NCBI RefSeq assembly: GCF_016902295.1
Contig: NZ_JACJLQ010000018.1
Span: 1 to 64,000, forward strand
Reading direction: 5' to 3'
Length of the DNA stretch: 64,000 bases
Source: Bacteroides caecigallinarum
GTDB lineage: Bacteria; Bacteroidota; Bacteroidia; Bacteroidales; Bacteroidaceae
Under the pieces are notes generated by a model. The model was not told where the DNA came from and made no database searches. It worked only from the letters and a program-made list of their open reading frames with translations. Below, one piece after another: positions 49,995 through 57,213 of this stretch (the first letter of the stretch is position 1; each line of letters begins with the position of its first letter). A program made the translations under genes and the position numbers.

Positions 49995-51362
49995 TTAGAA
50001 AGTCACGTTAAATCCGCAACTGAAGCTTGCGTTAGCGTTGTTCACCGGAATAAACTGAGGATTAACCTTTCCAACCAAACAATCCATTCCTAAAAAGATG
50101 CTGAATCCTTTCGGGTGTAAGTTCAGAATCCATCCTGCGGAAGTTCCGAAGCTTGACACAGCCACATTCACACCACCTTCAAGCCAGCTCAGAGGCGATA
50201 CATTTGCCGAGAGTCTTCCTTCCGACCATGTATATGGGCCGTTGAATCTGGTAGTAGAGAGCAGACCGAACGAAAGCTTGTCATACATAGGCAGTGCATA
50301 TTCCGCACCCACCACCAGAGTAGCGGCAAGAGCCTTGCTCAGACTACCTCCCGTGCTTCTTCTGTGCAGGTTGGCATAGTCTTCAAATTCATCACCAAGA
50401 GCATCCAGCTGGTTCTCCAGCTTGTTGTCCTCGTCGCTGAACGAAAGGTTTTCGAAACCGTCGAATCTCCAAGGCTCGTTGTTGGTCGAAGCGTAAGTAT
50501 TGTTGCTCCATCCAATGAATCCCAAGTCCTTGATTGCAGCCGATACGGTAAGGTTGTCTATCACCTCGTATGTCGCGCCAAGGTCGATACCAAGACCGAA
50601 ACCGCTCAATCCAGGGCTGTCATATTCTATATTGTCGAAGTCCACCAGTCCACCGTCCTTTTCAGGAACAGTCATACCTTTAGCGGCGATGTTCATTTCT
50701 CCGTTGGCCGATACAACCCATTCATTTTCGCTCAGTGTCACGTGAGTGTTCTTCAGAGACATGTCGGCATACATACCGCCTAAGAGGAATTTCACTTTCG
50801 CGCCCACTCTCAGTTTGTCGTTAATCTGTCTTGAGTGTCCCAAAGCCACTTCCACATAGTTTGCGCTCGACATTCCCATGTCACCCATGTCATACACAGT
50901 AGTCGGACCGCTCTGTCCCACCTTCATCAGCTCCAGCATATCCTTCGGAATGTTCACCGAAGTATGCGATCTCAGTCCTATATCGATTGTGTTGAAACCA
51001 CCCCATGCTCTGAATCCTGCCGACAGTATAGACATATCCAGGTTCATTGCCAACTTATTGTTTGTGCTTAGTCCGTTCAGGAACTCGTCAGCGCTGATGC
51101 TGCTGTTCATGAAGGTAGTCAGTCCGCCGTTGGCAGTAGGATAGAGGAAGTTTCCGAGTCCGATGTTACCCCTTGTACCTATGTTGATATTTCCCAGCAC
51201 AGGTACGCTCACATACGCCTTGTCGCTTTGCAATGCCGGGTTCAACTGATGTTTGAAAAGATATCCGTCCAGGAAGTATCCCGAGCTGAGAGCCTGTGCC
51301 GACATTCCTGTTGCTGCGCACACCATAGTCGCAGCCATCATATATTTAGTTATATTTTTCAT
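49995..51362 (-). CDS. DUF5723 outer-membrane protein
   Basis: A 455-residue exported protein (signal peptide ending near GMSAQALSSG). The mature part starts SGYFLDGYLFKHQLNPALQSDKAYVSVPVLGNINIGTRGNIGL, the characteristic start of DUF5723, and continues with regular beta strands (LGHSRQINDKLRVGAKVKFLLGG, GFGLGIDLGATYEVIDNLTVSAAIKDLGF), as in FadL-like barrels. It lies 21 bp downstream of the large lipoprotein gene. Confidence 0.82.
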   Translation of the reverse strand: MKNITKYMMAATMVCAATGMSAQALSSGYFLDGYLFKHQLNPALQSDKAYVSVPVLGNINIGTRGNIGLGNFLYPTANGGLTTFMNSSISADEFLNGLSTNNKLAMNLDMSILSAGFRAWGGFNTIDIGLRSHTSVNIPKDMLELMKVGQSGPTTVYDMGDMGMSSANYVEVALGHSRQINDKLRVGAKVKFLLGGMYADMSLKNTHVTLSENEWVVSANGEMNIAAKGMTVPEKDGGLVDFDNIEYDSPGLSGFGLGIDLGATYEVIDNLTVSAAIKDLGFIGWSNNTYASTNNEPWRFDGFENLSFSDEDNKLENQLDALGDEFEDYANLHRRSTGGSLSKALAATLVVGAEYALPMYDKLSFGLLSTTRFNGPYTWSEGRLSANVSPLSWLEGGVNVAVSSFGTSAGWILNLHPKGFSIFLGMDCLVGKVNPQFIPVNNANASFSCGFNVTF

Positions 51363-51383
51363 TGTTTCTCCTCATTTTAAATA

Positions 51384-53108
51384 TTACAACTCCATAGTGA
51401 TACCACCTTTAAGCTTCAGTTTCAGATCAGTAATCTTGATGTACTGGTTTTCGTTCAGGCACACACCGCTTGTTTCCCCGCTTCCTGTAGCAGTCACAGT
51501 CAGTTTCAGTCCGTCCAGACCCTTCATGCTTCCGTCTGTAGTAGTAACCGTAAATTTCACATCGCTTGTAGCACCTGCCTTGATGTCCATGTCAATATTC
51601 ACCACCACGTTATTCAGTACGTTGCCTGCGTTGTCCACAGCCACTGCGCTCAACTTCACTCCCAGAGGCAGCTGGTTGTTTACGCTCATTGTAGCCTCTA
51701 TTTCGTTGAATTCAATGTCTTCCAGGTCGCTTCCCCATCCGTCCATTGTTTCTGTGTACACAATGTTTGTACCTTCCGAGAACATCAGCGGAGTATTGAT
51801 TTCGTAAGCAGTCGACATTTTATAGTTTTTGTTAGCCTGTACAGTCACAGGAGTTTCAGGCACAGTCACCTCTACGTTTTCCACTTCAATCAATTCAGGT
51901 ATTTTTGTTATCAGGTTATGCAGATCTTCCACAATCACCTTGCTGTCAGCCACAATGTCGGCATCCACGTTTGCATTCTGATGTATGCAGATAACATAAT
52001 TTTCGCAGTTTGCCGGTATCTCAATGCCCTCGATATCTACACTATTCATCACCGCACCCGTTTTCATCGGAATCAGTGTTGCTCCGAATGTCACCGGTAT
52101 CGGGCTAGGGTTAGTCACAGTGAAGAACAGTCTCGGGTCAGTCAGCTCAATGGCTGCCTCCTCGTCGTTCAGGAAGTCAGGAAGTTCTGCCACCTCTATC
52201 GGGTCTATAGTGATGTCGATTTCCGGATCAACAACTGCGCTCACTTCTTCCACAGTTATTTCGTTCGATTCGATATCAATTTTGATGCTGGCAGATGCAC
52301 CGCTGTTCATCGAACCGTTCAGCGAGATATTACCTTTCAGTGCGATATCCCCGTTCAGTTTGATTACGTTGTTGTCCTTCACGTCATCTTTGAAAATATA
52401 CTCTGCACCGGCCTTTTCGAAGTCTATTTTAGTAATGTTGATAGGAATCTTCACGTCGTCGCTGAAGCTCTGTCCTTCACCGCTTTTCAGTGTCAGGATT
52501 CTTCCTTCTGTAACTTCCCAGTCAGTTGCCGAAGTCTCAATAGTCATGAATTCAGGGAACACCACCTCGAAGTCGCTCAGTTTCGCGGTGATGTTCGATG
52601 TACCTGTCTTTTTCAGTTTGATCACCACGCTTGTGTTCACGCAGCTTGTATTCACGTACACAGGTTTCTTCAGTACAGAAGTAACGCCGTCCGAGTTGAT
52701 GTCCAGTGCGATGTTCTGTTCTATAGCGACATTAGTGGCAGGAATATCCATGCTTCCGCCGGTATTATTGCTCACACCGTCTATTTCCACTCCTGTAAAT
52801 CCTCCGGCAGTCTCAATTGTCACTTCAGGTATTTCGATGTCGTTGCTGTTTTCACCGCCACCCTGTTTCAGCATATAGTTGCCGTTGTTGTCAGCCTGTA
52901 CAGCGCTTCCTTCTTCTATTTCCAGCAGGTCCTTCAGCATCATATTGTCCGTGCTGCTGCCCGGAACAGTAAGGTCTCCCCCCACAGTAATAGTCTTGTC
53001 AATCTCCTTGTCCAGGTCGTATGCGTCATCCACCTGACACGAATTCAGACCAATCAGTCCCAGGGCACATACGCCCACGACTGCATGATTCTTAAAATTT
53101 CTCTTCAT
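51384..53108 (-). CDS. Large surface lipoprotein with beta-sandwich repeats
   Basis: A 574-residue lipoprotein (lipobox LNSC, cysteine about 24). The rest is rich in Val, Thr, Asp and Gly, with repeated strands such as VTIETAGGFTGVEIDGVSN and IDIESNEITVEEVSAVVDPEIDITIDPIEVAELPDF, typical of stacked immunoglobulin-like or beta-helix proteins. I cannot name the family. Together with DUF5723 it forms a two-gene operon, and the pair may be a surface lipoprotein and its barrel. A -7 box lies 92 bp upstream. Confidence 0.7.
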   Translation of the reverse strand: MKRNFKNHAVVGVCALGLIGLNSCQVDDAYDLDKEIDKTITVGGDLTVPGSSTDNMMLKDLLEIEEGSAVQADNNGNYMLKQGGGENSNDIEIPEVTIETAGGFTGVEIDGVSNNTGGSMDIPATNVAIEQNIALDINSDGVTSVLKKPVYVNTSCVNTSVVIKLKKTGTSNITAKLSDFEVVFPEFMTIETSATDWEVTEGRILTLKSGEGQSFSDDVKIPINITKIDFEKAGAEYIFKDDVKDNNVIKLNGDIALKGNISLNGSMNSGASASIKIDIESNEITVEEVSAVVDPEIDITIDPIEVAELPDFLNDEEAAIELTDPRLFFTVTNPSPIPVTFGATLIPMKTGAVMNSVDIEGIEIPANCENYVICIHQNANVDADIVADSKVIVEDLHNLITKIPELIEVENVEVTVPETPVTVQANKNYKMSTAYEINTPLMFSEGTNIVYTETMDGWGSDLEDIEFNEIEATMSVNNQLPLGVKLSAVAVDNAGNVLNNVVVNIDMDIKAGATSDVKFTVTTTDGSMKGLDGLKLTVTATGSGETSGVCLNENQYIKITDLKLKLKGGITMEL

Positions 53109-53199
53109 ACGTCAAATTTGTTAATAAATAAGTCATTAAATTTAGTGTGGTAATGTTTATTGATATACAAAATTTTAACCTCTTTACCTTGTTTCTGTG

Positions 53200-53207
53200 C
53201 AAAGATA
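53200..53207 (-). promoter_or_regulatory. Bacteroidales -7 box of the surface lipoprotein operon
   Basis: TATCTTTG on the minus strand, 92 bp before the start at 53108. At -33 there is TCTG instead of TTTG. Confidence 0.5.
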
Positions 53208-53273
53208 TGAAAAATCCACCATTTTTTCAGAAAAAAAGCACCATAAAATTTCGCTTTATTGTGAAAATATATA

Positions 53274-53281
53274 TAACTTTG
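53274..53281 (+). promoter_or_regulatory. Bacteroidales -7 box of the small lipoprotein gene
   Basis: TAACTTTG on the plus strand, 52 bp before the start at 53333. There is no TTTG at 19 bp. Confidence 0.5.
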
Positions 53282-53332
53282 GGAATCTGAGGAATCGAAA
53301 TTACATTTACTTTAATTTTAAAAACCGGAGTT

Positions 53333-53728
53333 ATGAAGAAGTTATTATTTATTCTGGCATTCTTTATGCCTTTCATTGCGTTCACATCATGTTCAAAAGA
53401 TGAAGTTTCATCAACCGACGATCTTGCCGGAACAAAGTGGGAAGGAAATATCGGTCTTGGCGATCTTGTAATTGCCACTCTTCGTTTGAATTTTCAGGAG
53501 ACCACATTCACAGCTTCTGTAAGGATGGATTTGAATGGCGACGGTCAGATAAGCGACAATGAAGAAGAAGTATCCACAGGTACATATACAGTAGATGGCA
53601 ACTACATCTACCTCACCATCGAGGGAGAGACAGAGAAGGCAGAGCTTCGCGACGGTAAGATAATTCTCAAGGTTACCGACTGGGATGGCGAGAGCATTCC
53701 TATGGAGTTTATACTGGAACAGGTATGA
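53333..53728 (+). CDS. Small lipoprotein, lipocalin-like
   Basis: A 131-residue lipoprotein (lipobox FTSC, cysteine 20) that continues with SKDEVSS. The mature part LAGTKWEGNIGL, VIATLRLNFQETTFTASVRMD, GTYTVDGNYIYLTIEG has the beta strands of lipocalin-like Bacteroidales proteins (TKW-x-G). DLNGDGQISDNEEE looks like a calcium-binding EF-hand loop within a strand hairpin. It is alone on the plus strand, with its own promoter and terminator. Confidence 0.8.
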   Translation: MKKLLFILAFFMPFIAFTSCSKDEVSSTDDLAGTKWEGNIGLGDLVIATLRLNFQETTFTASVRMDLNGDGQISDNEEEVSTGTYTVDGNYIYLTIEGETEKAELRDGKIILKVTDWDGESIPMEFILEQV

Positions 53729-53782
53729 TAATCAAAAAACAAAAAATCAGACAGTAAAAAACATTTCTCGGATTAAATCAAT

Positions 53783-53818
53783 AAGGGCGGCCACCACATC
53801 ATCGCGGTGACCGCCCTT
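53783..53818. terminator. Bidirectional intrinsic terminator
   Basis: AAGGGCGG (53783-53790) pairs with CCGCCCTT (53811-53818), extended by CACC with GGTG. It separates the rightward lipoprotein gene from leftward ugd, and an A/T-rich tail lies on each side. Confidence 0.85.
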
Positions 53819-53848
53819 AATTATTAATTATTAATTTTTAATTGCTTC

Positions 53849-55105
53849 CTAGTCTCTTCTGAACACATCCCTCGTATACACCTTCTCCTTCACGTCGTCA
53901 AGCACTGCATCATATCTGTTCGCTATGATGGCGCCGCTCATGCGCTTGAAGTCCTCCAGGCTGTTCACCACCTTCGAGCCGAAGAAAGTAGTTCCGTCCT
54001 CCAGCGTAGGTTCGTAGATTATTACCGTTGCCCCCTTCGCCTTTATTCGCTTCATCACCCCCTGTATGGAACTCTGTCGGAAGTTGTCGCTGTTCGATTT
54101 CATTGTCAGTCTGTAAACCCCTATGATCACGTTCTTCTCCACATCCATGTCCCACTGCGAGTTGGCAGAGTAGTATCCCGCCATTTTCAGCACCTGGTCC
54201 GCTATGAAGTCCTTCCTTGTGCGGTTCGATTCCACAATGGCGTGAATCAGGTTCTCCGGCACGTCCGCATAGTTTGCCAGCAGCTGCTTCGTGTCCTTAG
54301 GCAGACAGTAGCCTCCGTATCCGAACGACGGATTGTTATAGTGGTTACCTATTCTCGGGTCAAGGCTTATACCGTTTATGATATCCACGGTGTTCAGCCC
54401 CTTCATCTCCGCATAAGTATCCAGCTCGTTGAAGTACGAAACCCTCAGCGCCAGATACGTGTTGGCAAACAGCTTCACCGCCTCCGCCTCCGTCAGTCCC
54501 ATGTACAGAGTGTCGATATTCTCTTTTATCGCCCCCTCCTGCAGCAGCCCTGCAAAAGTCCTTGCCGCCTGCCTCAGTTCCTCCGCATGGTCGCACACAG
54601 AGTCTTTCGGACACCCCACAATTATACGGCTGGGGTAGAGGTTGTCATACAGCGCCTTGCTTTCCCTCAGGAACTCCGGCGAGAACAGCAGTTTCAGGTT
54701 CCTTCCGTACTTGCGGTACAGCCCCTCGCAGTACCCCACCGGTATCGTGCTCTTTATCACCATCACCGCTCCCGGGTTCACGCTGCGCACCAGGTCAATC
54801 ACCTCCTCCACATGCGAAGTGTCAAAATAGTTCCTCACCGGATCATAGTTCGTAGGAGCCGCTATCACCACAAAGTCCGCGTCCCTGTATGCCGCCTCTC
54901 CGTCCAGAGTGGCAGTCAGGTCCAGTTCCTTTTCCGCCAGATATTTCTCTATATAGTCGTCCTGGATAGGAGAGATGCGGTTGTTTATTTTCTCCACCTT
55001 TTCCGCTATCACGTCCACAGCCGTCACCCTGTGATGCTGCGCCAGTAATGTTGCTATCGACAGTCCCACATACCCTGTTCCTGCTACTGCTATATTCTTT
55101 TTCAT
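53849..55105 (-). CDS. ugd: UDP-glucose 6-dehydrogenase
   Basis: A 418-residue enzyme that oxidises UDP-glucose to UDP-glucuronate for polysaccharide synthesis. The NAD site is [17 protein letters not shown], the substrate region is [24 protein letters not shown], and the catalytic cysteine lies in [16 protein letters not shown] (about residue 266). The length is typical. It is downstream of the two-gene ATPase-nuclease locus and belongs functionally with the capsule export genes to the right. Confidence 0.95.
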   Translation of the reverse strand: MKKNIAVAGTGYVGLSIATLLAQHHRVTAVDVIAEKVEKINNRISPIQDDYIEKYLAEKELDLTATLDGEAAYRDADFVVIAAPTNYDPVRNYFDTSHVEEVIDLVRSVNPGAVMVIKSTIPVGYCEGLYRKYGRNLKLLFSPEFLRESKALYDNLYPSRIIVGCPKDSVCDHAEELRQAARTFAGLLQEGAIKENIDTLYMGLTEAEAVKLFANTYLALRVSYFNELDTYAEMKGLNTVDIINGISLDPRIGNHYNNPSFGYGGYCLPKDTKQLLANYADVPENLIHAIVESNRTRKDFIADQVLKMAGYYSANSQWDMDVEKNVIIGVYRLTMKSNSDNFRQSSIQGVMKRIKAKGATVIIYEPTLEDGTTFFGSKVVNSLEDFKRMSGAIIANRYDAVLDDVKEKVYTRDVFRRD

Positions 55106-55156
55106 ATTTCAACTCCCATTTATATAATGTTATTGATTTTAGATAATCCAACTGTT

Positions 55157-55801
55157 TTAACCGTGTTTTTTTATGAAATCATCAAATTTATTACATTGGA
55201 TAAAGAATGTATTATCGGTTCCCAATTGACTTTTCAAATGATTATACATTGTTTCACTGCAAATCTTCTCCCAACTCGTAGAAGTACTTGCAAGCATAAA
55301 CAATTGTTCTGCAAACGATTCAATAGGATTAATCCTAGGATTAATATCAGTTACCAGAATAAACAGTATCGGTACATCCTTGCTTATATTATTCTGACCT
55401 GAGATATTCTCGCATAGGATTATACTGTCAAGAAGTTTTTTCTGATAATCGTAGCTTGCCGATTGCCTGTCAATCTTATCTCTAAGAATATCCTCATCTT
55501 TCTCCGTTAAACTATTCTTCTTTAACAACTTCTGATTCTCCAGAAACTTTTTCCAGCCTTTAATTTCAACAAAACACAGTTTATTATTATATGTCAGTGC
55601 ATCAACAGACGAATGTGATGATATTTTATGCGCTTTATCCCATTTTTCCTTTATACTGTCAAAATCAATTACCTGAGTCTGTTGTGGCTTACCGCAAAAG
55701 TTTCCGATACACGGCTTGTGTAATAAGCATAATGATACTGTTCCGTTATCAGAATATTTCAGGATGCAGTCAAAGACATATTTAGCCGAGTTCATATCCA
55801 T
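55157..55801 (-). CDS. PD-(D/E)XK nuclease-like partner of an OLD-like ATPase
   Basis: A 214-residue protein I do not recognise by name. It contains SVDALTYNNKLCFVEIKGW (D67, then E79-x-K81), the D...E-x-K spacing of PD-(D/E)XK nucleases. The N-terminus has cysteine pairs (LCLLHKPCIGNFCG) and the C-terminus is helical. Its start shares one base with the ATPase stop (TAATG at 55801), so translation is coupled. The two-gene layout resembles anti-phage systems in which an ABC-like ATPase controls a nuclease. The defence role is inferred. Confidence 0.65.
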   Translation of the reverse strand: MDMNSAKYVFDCILKYSDNGTVSLCLLHKPCIGNFCGKPQQTQVIDFDSIKEKWDKAHKISSHSSVDALTYNNKLCFVEIKGWKKFLENQKLLKKNSLTEKDEDILRDKIDRQSASYDYQKKLLDSIILCENISGQNNISKDVPILFILVTDINPRINPIESFAEQLFMLASTSTSWEKICSETMYNHLKSQLGTDNTFFIQCNKFDDFIKKHG

Positions 55802-57099
55802 TATAAGCCCATATTAATTATATCGTTCATTGGCTGAGCCAGTTTGAAGAAAATCTTGTTGAGATCTTCTGTATAATCATTCATTATACACGTACCGTTC
55901 TCCTGTTCATCAGCCATATAATAATTCACGAACTTTTCCATTTTCATTTTATTGGAGTAATATCTGATGGCCTGAATAAAATACGGACTATGCGAAGTAA
56001 CAAGAATAGGAATACCTTTCGAAGCTTCCTCTACCAACATAGCCGCAAGCCTTATCTGCCATTCGGGATGAAGATGATTTTCGGGTTCGTCCCAAATAAG
56101 AATTTTTCTTTCATTTATCGATTCAACACCTTTCAGCATCTGCATTACGCCGAACGACTTTATACCGGAAGCCACATTTACCACCTGGAACTTCTTGTCA
56201 TCCTTTATCCATAGAATATTCTTGCTGTCCTGGTCAAAACTGAAACATCCTCCTGTGATGTTGTTCATATATTCCGTTTCGTCAAAGGAAAAGAGTGAAT
56301 CCATGATGCTGTATTTGAAACTTTCCAGTTTCTTGGCGAAATCCTTTATGTGATAGTTCACCAGTGGTTTGAATGACGCAAGCACTCCTCTTTCCTCTTC
56401 GTTGAAAGTCCTGGCAGAAGACAAAGCGTCAATTATATGCAAATACAGCGGCGACTCAATCAGGGTGATGTCGTCGAAGAAACATCCGTTACCGCCTCTC
56501 ACTTCTTTGATATTATTATCCGACAGACTTACACTCAGTTCCTTACTTCCGCTTTCGTCAGAGAACACTATAGTTGATTGCTCTGTGTCATACGTACATA
56601 CCGAATTCATGAATTCCGCCTTCAGAATTGCCTGCAGTTCCCGTTTCAGCATACCTTCATGAGTTCCGCTTTCTTTCATAAGGACTAATAATTCCGAGAT
56701 AAGATTATTGACCACAGCTTTGTGTAATGGCTTGATTTCCGCTTCTTCCATAGCTGCGGATATTCTACTCAAGATTTCGAAAACAACTTTGCTCTGCGCT
56801 TTAATCAGTCTGGCAATTTGAATACTGGGATTCCTGCCGAAAATGTCTTTTTTAAGCGAAGTGCCGTATAACATGTCAAAGTCACTCAGACTTCTATATA
56901 GCGCTTTTACTTTCGTATTTATAGTGTCATCTATTGATTTTGAACTGTCCTTGCTGTTTGTCAGTGCTTTTATTATTGAGAACAACATCTTTCCCACAGT
57001 ACTCTTACCTGAATCGTTTGTCCCGGCAATTACAGTAAGCCCATTAATCTTTATATCAGCCTTCCCTATTTTATTTATGTTTGATAATGAAAGTCTCAT
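55801..57099 (-). CDS. OLD/ABC-like AAA ATPase (AAA15 type)
   Basis: A 432-residue ATPase with the ABC-like head of the OLD/RecF/SMC group. Walker A is GTNDSGKST (26 to 34), a signature-like segment is ASGIKSFGVMQML, Walker B is KILIWDEPENHLHPEWQ (about 330), and the H-loop is ILVTSHSPYF. The middle is helical, as in SMC-type arms but short. There is no C-terminal Toprim domain as in OLD itself; the nuclease is encoded by the next gene instead. Promoter copy C starts 23 bp upstream. The gene lies between wzc and ugd, separated from both by terminators or spacing. Confidence 0.85.
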   Translation of the reverse strand: MRLSLSNINKIGKADIKINGLTVIAGTNDSGKSTVGKMLFSIIKALTNSKDSSKSIDDTINTKVKALYRSLSDFDMLYGTSLKKDIFGRNPSIQIARLIKAQSKVVFEILSRISAAMEEAEIKPLHKAVVNNLISELLVLMKESGTHEGMLKRELQAILKAEFMNSVCTYDTEQSTIVFSDESGSKELSVSLSDNNIKEVRGGNGCFFDDITLIESPLYLHIIDALSSARTFNEEERGVLASFKPLVNYHIKDFAKKLESFKYSIMDSLFSFDETEYMNNITGGCFSFDQDSKNILWIKDDKKFQVVNVASGIKSFGVMQMLKGVESINERKILIWDEPENHLHPEWQIRLAAMLVEEASKGIPILVTSHSPYFIQAIRYYSNKMKMEKFVNYYMADEQENGTCIMNDYTEDLNKIFFKLAQPMNDIINMGL

Positions 57100-57121
57100 A
57101 TCGAAAATATTAAATTATACA

Positions 57122-57152
57122 CAAAAATAATCCAAAAACAGAGAATTACAAA
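57122..57152 (-). promoter_or_regulatory. Shared promoter, copy C, for the OLD-like ATPase and nuclease
   Basis: Minus strand: TTTG (57152-57149), 19 bp, TATTTTTG (57129-57122). The spacer TAATTCTCTGTTTTTGGAT keeps the TTCTCTGTTTTT-x-GAT block of copies A and B, and ATGCGCAT lies upstream as in copy A. Confidence 0.85.
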
Positions 57153-57172
57153 ACAAATGCGCATTTAAGTGA

Positions 57173-57211
57173 AAAAGTCTCCGACACCAAAATTAAGTGT
57201 CGGAGACTTTT
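57173..57211 (-). terminator. Intrinsic terminator of the capsule export operon
   Basis: AAAGTCTCCGACAC pairs with GTGTCGGAGACTTT around a 9-nt loop. It lies just after wzc and just before promoter copy C. Confidence 0.9.
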
Positions 57212-57213
57212 AC

